Source of the DNA: Boesenbergia rotunda
Lineage: Eukaryota; Streptophyta; Magnoliopsida; Zingiberales; Zingiberaceae
Assembly (NCBI GenBank): GCA_024364735.1
Contig: JAGFNQ010006416.1
Coordinates: 186,091 to 250,090 of the forward strand
Length of the DNA stretch: 64,000 nucleotides
Direction of reading: 5' to 3'
Of this stretch, positions 35,019 through 46,841 are shown in pieces. The position numbers were made by a program, and so were the translations under genes. Positions within the stretch are counted from its first letter, which is position 1; each line of letters begins with the position of its first letter. The notes under the pieces are model-generated. The model ran no database searches. It was not told the DNA's origin and worked only from the letters and a program-made list of their open reading frames with translations.

Positions 35019-36167
35019 CAAGGTTTAAAGTCTCGTGCCGGTGCCGTCCGAAACTGCCGAAACCTACCGTTCCGACAGGGGACCGGCACCGGCACGGGAG
35101 GCGGATCAGTTTCGCGTGCGTCATCGCATGCGTCACGCGCGCCAGAAGGAAGGAAGACGGAAGAAGGAAGAAGGGAGAAGGAAGAAGAATTTGGGGATGA
35201 AAACTTAGGTTTAATTAAAACTCACCGGCGGAGGCGGAGGCGGAGGAGAGGCGGTGAGGCGGAGACGGAGGCGGAGGCAAGGTGCGACGGTGAGGTGGCG
35301 GCGGCGATTGTGCCTTTGAGGCAGTGGCGGTGGGTGCGGGTTGAGGGGCGGCGGCGTCGCGCTGAGGCGGGGCGAGCGCGAATCGGGGGTGGGGGGGGGG
35401 GGGGGATTAATCAGAGTTAAGTATTATATAATAGTTAATTTTTAATTAACAATTATATAAAATATAATTATATATTATATAAATTAATAATAATTAAATA
35501 AACTGTTAAAAATTATCTAAAAAAAATTGTTAAAAATTAGAAAATTTTTAAAATTTTTAAATAAATTTAATTTTACAATAATATTTAATACATATTCCTT
35601 AGAATATTTATAAACTATAATTATATTAATTATTAATTAATATAATTATTATATATAAATTCGGATTAATTTATATAATTATTGTAGATGATATTTTCTT
35701 TTATTTTAGAATCAAAATTGATTTTAGAATCAAAATTGACATGTCTAAGAAATATAATCTATCATTATGTCCTTATTTTAAAAATTTTGATAAATATATA
35801 CTATCAAGTTCATGATTCATAATAAAACACTTATATTCTTGTGCACTTCTAATATATCCGTATTACTAAGATAACATATTATAATGTAACAATTTTAATT
35901 AGAGTTATTAATAGAGTAATTTCTCTAAAGAAAATTATATTTAATTATCTTTTTAACAATATTAAGTTGTTCAATAATTGAAAACTTATATAAAATCAAT
36001 ATACAATTTATTTTTAAATTATACACAATAAACATATTTATCTAATAATTACTATATATAAATAAAAAAATACCGAAACTCTACCGGCACGGCACGATAC
36101 GATACCGAAACCGTATCGTTCCGGTCTAAGACCGAAACCTCGGCACGGGTCGAGATTTTAAACCTTG
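35019..36167. mobile_element. hAT-like non-autonomous element 2 (1149 bp)
   Basis: A perfect 8-bp duplication ATCACAAG (35011-35018 and 36168-36175) flanks terminal inverted repeats CAAGGTTTAAAGTCTCG and CAAGGTTTAAAATCTCG. A CGGCACGG/CCGTGCCG-rich second inverted block lies inside each end. The left third is extremely GC-rich (GGCGGAGGCGGAGG type) and ends in a run of 15 G (35391-35405). The right two thirds are AT-rich. The open frame through the GC-rich part is low-complexity Arg/Glu/Gly and not credible as a gene. Confidence 0.82.
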
Positions 36168-36175
36168 ATCACAAG

Positions 36176-36734
36176 TGTATCTTCATATGCCAATTTGATC
36201 AATTACTGTTTGCCGTCTGAAAACAGACATATTACGAAATAAAATTCTTATTTCTTTACCCAAAATTGATTTATTTATCATAAGATTATGGCATCTTCCA
36301 TCAATGAATAATGTAATAGTATTTTCATTTTTTTTTGGCGTATAGCATACACATTATTTTATTGTATAACATATTTAGATTGCATGTGTATATTAAATAC
36401 AAATATATAAAGTATAAGAAATGAACTTAAAAACGAGATTTATTATAGGCAATCTTGTTATGATAGGAAACAGTACAAATAAGTAAATTAAGGTACCTTA
36501 TACATAAGATCCCTTCTCTTAGGTCCCTCTATTTAACATTCTATCGTCGCATGAGATACCATTGAAATTACCATATATTCAGAGGAGAGGTTTAATATTT
36601 TAATCTTCTACACTTCTCTCCCTTTGCCACAGATCAACTACGCATTATCATTTAAAAACAAATGTATGCAAGTATGAACTCCCTATAATAATAAGGTAAT
36701 AATGGTGATCAAAGGACAGAAACAAGTACGCACT
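36176..36734. other. AT-rich spacer; no feature seen
   Basis: No open frame, repeat end or RNA gene recognised. Confidence 0.5.
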
Positions 36735-36739
36735 CAATC

Positions 36740-39544
36740 TGTCACACCCTCAGATGCACATGCTTACTCGAAAATCGGACAGCATCTCCCCAGTACGCCG
36801 GACAAGATTGGGCAAATATGCATACACTCTCCACCAATATAGCTCAGCCACAAGCGACTGACATCACAATAATAAATAAAAGACACATCCACGCAGTTTA
36901 TATCGAAACAAAATAAATGGATGGCTCAGCCATCATTAACATAAAGAAGGTCTACATACTAGTAATAACGACAAAACCAAACTGATACTTGACAAATAAA
37001 GATAACTGCGGAAATAAATCAGACACTAAATCAAACCTAACCAAACCGACACGGTGGGACTGAGGGACTGGCAACTGGATCCTCTCCTGGCTCCAAGAAA
37101 CGCAACTACCTGCTATCTGAAACAAAAAGAGAAAGCAGGGGTGGTGAGTCCAGGCGGGCTCTGCGGGTATATATGAGTAGACAATAAGCATGGCATAACA
37201 AAAAGGTATAATAGGTAGAGAATCCAACAGGGTACAGTCTATAAGGAATATAGGAACCTAAACATGCATAACATAAGTAAAACGACATGGTATAAAATCC
37301 GAATAACAACTAAGCATGTATAAGAACAACACAATAATAATAAAACTAAAATATACATACATGTCATTCAAGTGCAATAACCATAGCTCATATAAATTCA
37401 ACAATCACAGGAAAATGCATAAAGGAAATACGTATGCACATGATGCAATGACATGTGTCACCCCTGACACCAGTCAAGCCGCCAACACATCTCATCTGTG
37501 TGACCGAGTGGGTAGGGTTGTGACAACTGTACGCACTCCAACGAATACCACAAAGGTGTGGTTGAGTGGACAGGATGCTGGGGAGTCCACACTCCAGACC
37601 CCGGTACATAGGGAGAGCTATCAACAGCTACAATATCCCTCGGAAAATAACGTGAGGGTGAGCCACCAACGGCTCTAATATCCCTCTAAAACAACGGTGA
37701 GGGTGTCACTGTTTGACATAACAGGACAGATGTTCGCACTCTAATAACTACCACGACAACAAGTGGTTGAGTGAATCGAGCAACAATATGACTAACGACG
37801 GCTTAACCAAATGTAAGCCCAACAGTCGTTAATATGCAACGTGCAAGTATGGTGCATGCTATACGATGCACGAACAACCGGAGAAACAACGATGCAATAA
37901 AATCCAACAAGTATACGATGCATCAATACAACCACCCAAAAATCGCAAACCAACGATTATACACCTACACTAATAGGTAGGATATTTCTAATGCCAAATA
38001 AACCTAATGGTGTTTAATGGACTTCTAAGTACTCGAGTACAAGCGATACTTTACAGAACAGAAAACCAACAGAGGACTGTACAGATACGAATTAGGAATA
38101 CTCGAAGATCAACGAAGAATAAGTATCAACGGCGATGTTAAAATAACAAACGACAAAGAATAAGGTCAAGCAACCTACTAGACATAAAATAGTCATGCTT
38201 TAAGGTAAAAGAAACTACTCGGGTACAAAGGAGAAGTACCCGCCTTATAATTGTAGAACGTCCGTAAACGAGAATCTTCCACAATCAATTGTGCGAGGCC
38301 AACGTCAAGGTCCTGTATCAAGGACACAATTTAGATATGTATATAATTTATTAAAATAGCTAAATTACTACTAAACAAATCCTAATTACAACCTCTATTT
38401 AAATAACTCACAATTGACAACGGATCCCTTCTTAACCTAATTCATACAATATTAAGTTATTACTTTAAATCTCAAAATCCCTTAACAAGATTATTAATTA
38501 CTCAATTCCATTCCATCGTTGAACATTAATCCCAAAGTAAAGTTTAACCAATCCTATAAGCACCTACATAAGATGAAACGTATCATGTTGGGATCTACTC
38601 CATTTAAACCATATTCATTAATCCATTAATTAAACTAACCCCTCATTTAATCGAACCAATATTAGCCAAGCAAATTTAAGTCATAATTCACTCATCAACT
38701 TACCTAATTACCCACTAAAAGCTCACGGCAACAACCTACAACATCACAAGATTAAGGAAATCAAATTAACCACATAATCAAACAAATTTGTCACCCAACA
38801 ACCAATCGACCAACATCACAAATTCACTCCCACTGCTCTGAAACAATCCACAGTCATTCCTAAAGAAAAGACAACCCTATTAAAGTGTGGCATCACACGG
38901 CACCACCACACCTCACGGCAAAAACCAAGAACACAACAAGAACAATCAAATCATTCTTCACCTATTGCTCCATTTTCGAATAGTACAGAATCAACATAAT
39001 TAAACCTACAAGAAGAGCCCCTTACTTAGCCAGCACCGGCGATCAGGGAGTAGAGGCAGCGTCGGCAGAACCCGACGATCAGCGGAGGCAGGGGCGCTTC
39101 GGCTTCTCCTTCGTGTGCGCTGAGGGAAGAGGCGCTCGGCTAGGGCTTGGGGCATGAGGGAGAAGAGGAGAGAACCGTGAATGAAGGAGATCGCGTGGCT
39201 AGGGTTCGGCGGTGGCTGTCGCGAGGGAGAGGCGACGGCTAGGGCTCAGTGTGTGCGGCTGCGATGCGCTGCTCGTGCGTGCTGGAGAAGAAGAAGAAGA
39301 AGAAGCCAAGGCTAGGGCTGGCGGCGGTCGGCGGTCGGCGGTCGGCTAGGGATCAGCGGCATCGGGCGGGCGAAACCGAAGAGGATCGGGGGAAGAAACT
39401 AAATCGGGGAAAGGCAGGCTTTAAGGGTTTAATTACTTGTTTTTGGCCTTTTGCAATTAAACCCACCAACTTTCGCTACTCGCAACTAGGCCCTTTGTTT
39501 AAAAAATATTACCTTTCAACCCTTTAAAAATCCAGTATTTAACA
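36740..39544 (-). repeat. Solo-LTR-like copy D, inverted relative to A-C (2805 bp)
   Basis: In minus orientation it starts TGTTAAATACTGG (39544) and ends GAGGGTGTGACA (36740). It shares with copy A the GGGTTTAATTGCAAAAG motif, the GC-rich leader (39000-39420) and the CGGGTACTTCTCC block. Flanking pentamers CAATC (36735-36739) and CGATC (39545-39549) match at four of five bases, a worn target duplication. No coding region. Confidence 0.65.
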
Positions 39545-39549
39545 CGATC

Positions 39550-40089
39550 ATACATTTCAATCAAACATAGCATGATTCTCATTGTCTAAGAATAAGCATA
39601 AGAATATCGTATAAATATTAAATGTAAGCATGGTATCTACACACACATAATAAATATATACTATTATATGTTGTCAAAATGAAATTGCAACTAAAGAACC
39701 AGAGTTATAAGCATAATTTTAGGTGTTGTTATGTATCAAAAGTAATCTACATAATCTAGAATATCGTCTATAGAAATATCAAAATGACATAAAATGCTTG
39801 AATCTCACTGGCTCTGTTATTCTAGTCAATTGAATTACCCATCTAGTCAAATGAATTTGTGATCTAGTCAACTAAATGCAAAAACTTTCAGCACACCAAA
39901 TTTAAAATGCATTAAAATTTATACACAAATTGAAAATTCATAGAATCTTGTAGGCATATATATCTACATCAACTTTATTTGGGAAAAAAATACTTTTTAT
40001 ATGAAGTCATTATACTTAAGGATTTTGGCAGAAAATTCAAAAGCTTTAAAATATTTAAACCATGTATCGCATGAACATCTATGTTAAAT
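39550..40089. other. AT-rich spacer with short CTAGTCAA repeats
   Basis: Near 39815-39870 the phrase CTAGTCAA occurs three times with ~25-bp spacing. Otherwise nothing is recognised. Confidence 0.45.
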
Positions 40090-40092
40090 TAA

Positions 40093-40741
40093 GGGAGTGT
40101 TTGGGAGAGCTTCTGCTACCTACTTTTTAGATTCTGACTACACAGAATCACTTTTGAGTATTTGGGAAGGCTAGATTCTGCTTTAGCTTCTGCTACTTTT
40201 GTTTAGAAGTTAGAAGCAAGAATTTGATGCTTCTACCTGCTTCTGCTTTTTTATTTATGATATAACATTAAAAAATAATATTTATATCCTTAAATAATAT
40301 AATATTTTACCTGATTGCCACTTGCCGCTATATATATATTATATTTATATAAATTATATTATTTTTTATTTTTTATTAATTTTATATATTTTTTCAAATA
40401 TTCAAATTATAAAAAATTAATTTTAATACTATATTTAAAATATAATAATAATTATATCACTATTTAAAATATAATAATAATTACGTAAACAAATTATTGA
40501 TAGTATCGAAATTATATTTAAATAATTAAAAATGATTAATTTATATAGTTTAAGGATATTATTGTCATTCAATTAAAAATTAAGCTTGAAAGCAATTATT
40601 CTCCCAAACACTCAAACTTTATCTTGTATCAGCTTTTGGCTTCTATTTTCAAACACTGTTTTACTTTAGCTTCTTACTAACTTCAAGATAATCACTACAA
40701 GAATCACTTTTCAAAAAGTAAAAGCTCTCTCAAACACTCCC
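40093..40741 (+). mobile_element. Harbinger/Tourist-like MITE copy 1 (649 bp)
   Basis: Terminal inverted repeats GGGAGTGTTTGGGAGAGCTT and, inverted from the right, GGGAGTGTTTGAGAGAGCTT. TAA duplications lie at 40090-40092 and 40742-40744. The centre is AT-rich with no transposase. The 3-bp TAA/TTA duplication and the GGG...TGTTTGG ends fit PIF/Harbinger MITEs. Confidence 0.85.
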
Positions 40742-40892
40742 TAAGTTTATTAATTAGTTTGATGACAAGCATTAATTTAAATTATATGAATAGGTAATTT
40801 TAAAAATTCTATACTCTAGTAATAGATAGTGCTAAAAATCATAATTTTTTAAAACTTTATTGCGTCTAAATTAGTATTTTGGTTCATAATAA

Positions 40893-41570
40893 GGGAGTGT
40901 TTGAGAGAGCTTGTTTTTTGAAAAGTGATTCTTATAGAGATTATCTCGAAGTCAGTGAGAAGTTAAAGCATGGAGTGTTTAGAAATAGAAGCCAAAAGAT
41001 GATACAAGGTAAAGTTTGAGTGTTTGGTTAATAATTACTTTCAAGCTTAATTTTTAATTAAATGACAATAATATCCTTAAACTATATAAATTAATTTTTT
41101 TCAATTATCTAAATATAATTTTAATACACCTGACATAATGATGTATATATTTATTATTATATTTTGAATATTATATCAAAATTAATTTTTTTAATAATAT
41201 ATATGTTTAAAAAAGATATAAAATTAATAAAAATATAAATATAAAAAAAAGATAAAATTTATATAAATTTATAAAAATATGTATAAAAAATTCTAAAAAT
41301 ATAAATAATATAAAAATATAAAATTTTATTTAAAAGTCTACCGGCAATTATGTAAAATGATAAATATATTAAGGGTATAAATGTCAACATTTAATTCTGG
41401 ACCATAAGCAAAAAAGCAGAAGCGGAAAAAAAGCATCAAATTCTTACTTCCAACTTTTGAGTAAAAGTTGCAAAAGTTAAAGTAAAATCTAGCATTCACA
41501 AACACTCAAAAGTGCTTCTGTGTAGCTAGAATATATAAAACAACTAGCAAAAGCTCTCTCAAACACTGCC
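40893..41570 (-). mobile_element. Harbinger/Tourist-like MITE copy 2 (678 bp), inverted to copy 1
   Basis: Ends GGGAGTGTTTGAGAGAGCTT (left) and GGCAGTGTTTGAGAGAGCTT (right, inverted), with TAA at 40890-40892 and 41571-41573. Its left arm matches the right arm of copy 1 (TTTGAAAAGTGATTCTTRTAG) and its right arm matches copy 1's left arm. The two copies are therefore in opposite orientation, 151 bp apart, and could pair as a long hairpin. Confidence 0.85.
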
Positions 41571-41573
41571 TAA

Positions 41574-42241
41574 GAATTTCAACCATCATCATTTTGGACT
41601 AAGTGAACATAATTGGGTACAATATATTTCCCCCATGATTACCCATTATATGATTCATTGATGAATTGGCTTTAGTTCAAATAAATGAATCAAAACAATG
41701 TTCATGAAACAAGGTAATAAGGTATCATCTTAGCATCTCACTCATCATCTAGTTCCAAAATGCGCAATCATTTTTAAATTATTTTTATGTGGGAATGTCA
41801 TTAAAATTAATAAATGTTATTCGTTCATCGTAAGTTGCTCGACCCGATATTTCAGGAGTACAACAAATATAAAATGGAATGAAAAATAAAACAATTAGAC
41901 TGAATGATATTCCAATAAAATTATGAAGTGTCTTACAAAATTATTCAACTTGGTGTTGAAAATGAAGAAAATGTATGCTCAATGGAGATCGATTGCAAGT
42001 ACTTTAGCCCTTGTAAAAAAATAAAAGATATATATTAAATTTTGTAAATTATAGGAACATTAAGTTAATGAGTCATATAATGAAACTTTGAGAAAGTGAA
42101 AAAAATTAAGAAAGGAGACTAAAGTGATAAAACGTCAATTTAGATTCATATCTGAGATATCTAAAAGGTCAATTATAAAAGGTATACATTTTAAAAGTAG
42201 CCCAGTGCACTAAACTCTCACCAATGTAAGTCCTGGGAAAG
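41574..42241. other. AT-rich spacer; no feature recognised
   Basis: A short GCCCAGTGCACTAAACTCTC phrase near 42202 resembles a common plant repeat. No gene seen. Confidence 0.4.
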
Positions 42242-42249
42242 GATGAAAC

Positions 42250-42691
42250 TAGGGGTATCAAAAATAAACCCGATCACCTGACCTGAATCGACCGGAAAAA
42301 ATCGGGTTCAGGTTTGCAATTTTCGGATTTGGGTTAGAGGGTTTCGGGTTGAAAATTTTCAGGTTGCATTCGGGTTCGATTTTGACCTGAATTTAAGGTT
42401 TAGTGGGGTTTTGGGATTTAAATCAAATTTTATTTTGAAAATTAAGATGCTTTTATATATATTAATATCAATATTAGTATGATAATGATAGAGTATTGAG
42501 ATAAAAATGAAGAATTATAGGAAAAATAGCCCCAAAAAATGTTATTTTTAATCGATTTTTTCGGATTATTCGGGTCGGGTTGGTAGGGTTCGAGTTCAGG
42601 AGTTTCAGGTTGAATTCAGGTTCGGGTTGGGAGTTTAAAAAAAAAAAATCCAACCCGGCCCAAACCCGACCTACCCGAATTGACACCCCTA
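42250..42691. mobile_element. hAT-like non-autonomous element 3 (442 bp)
   Basis: Inverted ends TAGGGGTATCAA and TAGGGGTGTCAA, flanked by GATGAAAC (42242-42249) and GGTGAAAC (42692-42699), a 7-of-8 duplication. The inside is dense in CGGGTTCGGG / AACCCG motifs, parallel to element 1 but with a different core. Confidence 0.75.
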
Positions 42692-43549
42692 GGTGAAACC
42701 ACATTGGGTATATTGTGTTGGAGACGAGATGGCTATAGAGGGGAGTGAATATAGCCAGACACCCACAAGTTGCTCTTTTGAAATCTTTCTCTGCACTTAA
42801 GTTAGCAGCAGCGGAAACAAAGCATACGCAGAGAAACAATCTTAACAGAAATGCAGAAACAAAGAATACAAACCAAGGATTGCTAACAAGGTTCGGGGAT
42901 AACTTGCCCCTACTCCTTGGCGTGCCCGTAAGGTGGGCGATCCCTTGATCGTCGGCAGATCAAGCCTCGGTGACCCGGATAAAACAGCGCCTCCTTCTCG
43001 GTGGAGAAACCTCTCCACAAGTGTCTCAATAGGATACAAGATAAGCTCACGAGACTAAGAGAAGGATAGCTCATAAAGATGAAACAAGAACGCTCAAGCA
43101 CCAAGCAACAGAGAGCACAACACACAGCCCAGCCAAACTCCTCAAGTTCCTGTCTGTTTTTCCCGTTGTCGCTCCTCTGCTTCCAGCCTCGTCTTAAGCA
43201 TCTGCTCCCATCACCAGGCTCTCCATCAGCATCCACTGAAGCCACAGCCTGACCCCCTGACTCCCTGAGCACTCAGTCCACTGAAGACCCTCTCCAGCTG
43301 AGCCTCCGTCAGTTGCCAGCTGCTCTCCAGACGCCGTTGAGACCTGAAACAAGGAAACAGCCAAACCTGCTCCAAGGAAAGCCTCCCATTGACTCTCCTC
43401 CAATGTTTGAATCATCCCTGTAAAGCCTGCACACTCCAATAGAAGCTTAGCAAATGAATATCAAACAATATCACACAATATCAGCGAATCGGCAGAGAAA
43501 ACAGACGCGATCAGAGCTTCTGACAGCGTATTTGAATTAAAGTTCTGCA

Positions 43550-43995
43550 CCTGATCGGTCACCAGACCGATCAGGAAGGACCCTGATCGGTCACCAGACC
43601 GATCCATAAGTCTTCTGCACACTCCTGATTGGTCACCAGACCAATCAGGCTCCAGCCTGATCGGTCACCAGACCAATCAGGCTGCTTCCAGACCAATCAG
43701 GAGTCATCCTGATCGATGATAGTGAGAACCTTGCGACAAATGATCGTTCACTAGACCGATCTGAGCAGTATCCGTGATCGGTCACTAGACCGATCAGGAG
43801 CAGATCAGCAGGGGAACTCAACTCACTGTTCGCTCCCTGATCGGTCACCAGACCGATCAGGAGCAGTGGAGTGAGTGAAACACACACTCCCTGATCGGTC
43901 ACCAGACCGATCAGACATCGCTGGATCGGTCACCAGACCGATCCACGAAGGAGCAGCGTGCCAACTCCCTGATCGATCACCAGACCGATCCAGGG
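43550..43995. repeat. Hairpin array alpha (CTGATCGGTC-ACCA-GACCGATCAG units)
   Basis: About a dozen units at irregular spacing, many with perfect 10-bp arms CTGATCGGTC and GACCGATCAG around loop ACCA. Variants keep pairing: CTGATTGGTC with GACCAATCAG at 43627, and loop ACTA near 43790. A diverged copy of the array is at 49050-49500 in the other LTR. Two more units stand in the internal region at 45752-45812, one with loop GGTG. Confidence 0.88.
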
Positions 43996-44395
43996 ACGCA
44001 GACCTAGCCTTCCAAGCTAGGATTTCATTCACCTTAGCCCTCCAAGCTAAGGATTTTTCAATCTAACTCTCCAAGTTGGGAATTTGCACCTAACCCTCCA
44101 AGTTAGGACTTTTCACCTAGCCCTCCAAGGTAAGACTTTTCACCTAGCCCTCCAAGCTAGGACTTTTCACCCAACCCCTCCGAGTTAGACCTTCATCCAA
44201 CCTAGCCCTCCAAGCTAGGCACCTGACCCTCCAAGTCAGGACTTTTTCACCTAACTCTCCAAGATGGGACTTTTCACCTAACCCTCCAAGTTAGGACTTT
44301 TCACCTAGCCCTCCAAGCTAGGACTTTTCACCTAGCCCTCCAAGCTAGGACTTTTCACCCACCTCTTCCGAATTAGGACTTTTCAACACCTGGCT
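43996..44395. repeat. Hairpin array beta (~27-bp units, CCTAGC-CCTCCAA-GCTAGG)
   Basis: About 13 units of stem, loop CCTCCAA and spacer GACTTTTCA. The stem varies but mostly stays complementary: CCTAGC/GCTAGG, CTTAGC/GCTAAG, CCTAAC/GTTAGG and CCTGAC/GTCAGG. A few units have lost pairing. The matching array in the 5' LTR is split by the nested element (49503-49704 and 60401-60550). Confidence 0.88.
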
Positions 44396-44640
44396 TCACT
44401 CACCAGGACCCGGCTTCACTCACTGGGATTTCCAACACCTGGCTTCACTCACCAGGACCCGGCTTCACTCACCGGGATTTCCAACACCTGGCTTCACTCA
44501 CCAGGACCCCGCTTCACTCACCGGTATTTCCATCACCCGGCTTCACTCACCAGGACCCGGCTTCACTCACCGGGATTTCAACCTAGCTTCACAAGCTAGG
44601 ACCTGGCTTCACTCACCAGGGTTTCATGCCCAGTCCCCGA
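44396..44640. repeat. Hairpin array gamma (CCTGG-CTTCACTCA-CCAGG / CCCGG-CTTCACTCA-CCGGG)
   Basis: Alternating units with the same loop CTTCACTCA and two different 5-bp stems, CCTGG/CCAGG and CCCGG/CCGGG, spaced by GGATTTCCAACA. The last units change to CCTAGCTT/AAGCTAGG. The 5' LTR copy is at 60553-60800. Confidence 0.87.
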
Positions 44641-44724
44641 CCAGGACTTTAATCCAAATTCGCTCAACCAAACTTAAATCATTGTCAAACACCAAAATAA
44701 CAACCGGGCCAGACTGCATCAACA

Positions 44725-46841
44725 ATCTCCCCCTTTTTGTTGTTTGACAACCCGATTTAAGTTTAGGTATCAATCAATTGAAGTTCGTTCAATTCTCATA
44801 AGGGAATCATGATCCTCCCCCTATAATAACCATAAACTTAATAAGCCATTTTCTCCCCCTTTGTCAAACATCGAAAAGGGTATGGTTATTAAGTTTGAAC
44901 ACAACTCCCCCTCAATCAAGGGTCTCCCCAAAAAAAATAATCAAAGGATAATTTCTGAATTGCATATGAGAGGCATATACCATAAATGTATCATGGCAAC
45001 AATGTATACGCATCATATGACAACAATTATCGCAGTTCCATCAGACTGATGATCGATACAGAAAAATTTCTGATTTATCTATGAACGATCAATTTTCAGA
45101 AAAATTTCTGTAATTCTGATTCGTACAAGATCGGACTGCATTAACACTTGGACTTCCATGTGAAGACATATACAGAAGTATATCATGGTCAAATGCGTAT
45201 ATGCTTCATAGGACGAGTAAGGAATGCAACTGTATCTGAAACATAATCCTGAGTGGTCTCCGTGACCAATCAGGTTCGTTGATTACTTGATACAGAGATA
45301 TTTCTTATTAGTCTGGGGAGCGATCAAATTTCAGAAAAATTCCTGAAACTCTGATACATTCCTGGTCAGACTGCATTAACAATTTGCATTCCACAATAGG
45401 GGTGTAGACTCTATTAATATTCGACATTTCAGAAACATTTCTGAAACACGACATCAAGAACAAGAGTCATGACTCAACAAACCCCTTCTTATGAATTTGA
45501 TCATTCCAACATAGGTTTGTACCAAATCACTATTAAGTACCAGGTTTGTACCACTTGAACAAATTTGTGCTCCCTTAGTACCAGGTTTGTACCAATGGGT
45601 GATCAAATATGTTTCAATTGTAAACGGATTGTATCATATTTGTTTGTAGTATGATCATTATACTGATACAATTTGATGAAAAGAGATTGGCTTGAGGAGG
45701 TTTTGGATCAATCTGGAACGATCTGGGAGTTCCTTGATCAGAGTTGGTCTGATCGGTCACCAGACCGATCAGAAGCACCCCTGATCGGTCGGTGGACCGA
45801 TCAGGGATGATACAGAATGGTTTCTGAAATTGATCAGTTTCAGAAACAAGTTCGTTTCAACTCTTAATCACTCTAATCCCTAATATAATCAGATTTACTC
45901 CCTAAATGAGTTCCATTAACCATAAATCATTTAATCAAAGCAAGCAATCTGATTTGGGTCTCTTAACTAAGCTTCATTTCATATCAAGGATTAAGAATTT
46001 CCATGGATCAATATACCATCACTAGGTTGACTGATCAATTATGTTCTAAGCATGTTCTTGGATGTCAAAACATGTTTGTATCAAAATTCCAAGGCAGGTA
46101 TGCATAACATCACTTTAACAGGAAGTTTATAATCATGGATAGCATGAATGCATTTTGCTATTTATCAACATCAATACATGAATGAAGTCTATGTGTGCCA
46201 AGGCATGATCAGTGGGAAATCAAACAAATCATGGAACTTAAAACATCATAACCTATGTGATCATGTTGTTCTTAACCAAAATTAGGTTTGTGCCAATTCC
46301 AATGGATGATCAAAATTCCAAAACATGCTTATTTCACATCATGATCAATTTAAGCTATGTGTTGATATTGTTCTTAATCAAAATGGGCATGTCATAGATT
46401 AATGTTAATCATCCAAACACCAAAGTCATGACATACTCATCTAGGTTCATCTCCAAAATAATAAGAAAAGCTTAAGCCTAGGCCTTAAACTCATGTTCTT
46501 AGTCTAATCATGTATTGTGAGATTTTCATAGTGATTTTCACAAACCATGTGTTCTTCATGTTGGCATAATACATACAAGAAAATCATGGCATACTTGATC
46601 ATGGAATAACTTAAACACTAAAGTAGATTATACCATGACTAAGTATTTTAACACATGAATATCATAAAAATCACTAGCCAAGGGATTATATTGTCATAAG
46701 ATCTAAAACAATGGAGCTCAAAGCATTTAATTAGAATTTTCCATAACCATCCATGTGAATGACAATTTTGCCTTTGGTCATGGGTTTGGAGCACCAAATA
46801 TCAACCTCCCATGTTGATAGATGCTCCCCCTCAAATAATGC
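44725..46841 (-). other. 3' non-coding internal region with multiple polypurine tracts
   Basis: The primary PPT (AAAAAGGGGGAGA in minus orientation) touches the LTR at 44725. Further GGGGGAG motifs follow at 44814-44823, 44851-44860 and 44905-44911, and one more near 46824. Repeated phrases include GTACCAGGTTTGTACC near 45540 and 45580, and two alpha-type hairpins at 45752-45812. No pol remnants were recognised. Confidence 0.75.

Larger units (their letters stand above)
42716..44724 (-). repeat. 3' LTR of the gag-only copia element (2009 bp)
   Basis: Defined by TGTTGATGCAG (right edge, minus) and TCTCCAACA (left edge). It carries three consecutive arrays of short stem-loop repeats at 43550-43995, 43996-44395 and 44396-44640, described separately. 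Confidence 0.9.

Noticed and set aside
34932..35420. 162-codon Arg/Glu/Gly-rich ORF
   Set aside because: It spans the boundary and GC-rich arm of a hAT-like element and is low complexity.
42190..42241. Phrase GCCCAGTGCACTAAACTCTC as a SINE end
   Set aside because: No A/B boxes or target duplication could be identified around it.
42910..43439. Open frames (120 and 81 codons) repeated at 48411-48940
   Set aside because: They are duplicated because they lie in the two LTRs of one element and show no domain.
43645..44066. Open frames with DRSGDRSG-type repeats
   Set aside because: They are translations of the hairpin array alpha on both strands.
43550..44640. Regularly spaced palindromic repeats resembling a CRISPR array
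   Set aside because: The host is a plant, the units vary in both sequence and spacing, no cas genes are present, and the array lies within an LTR and is repeated in its partner LTR.
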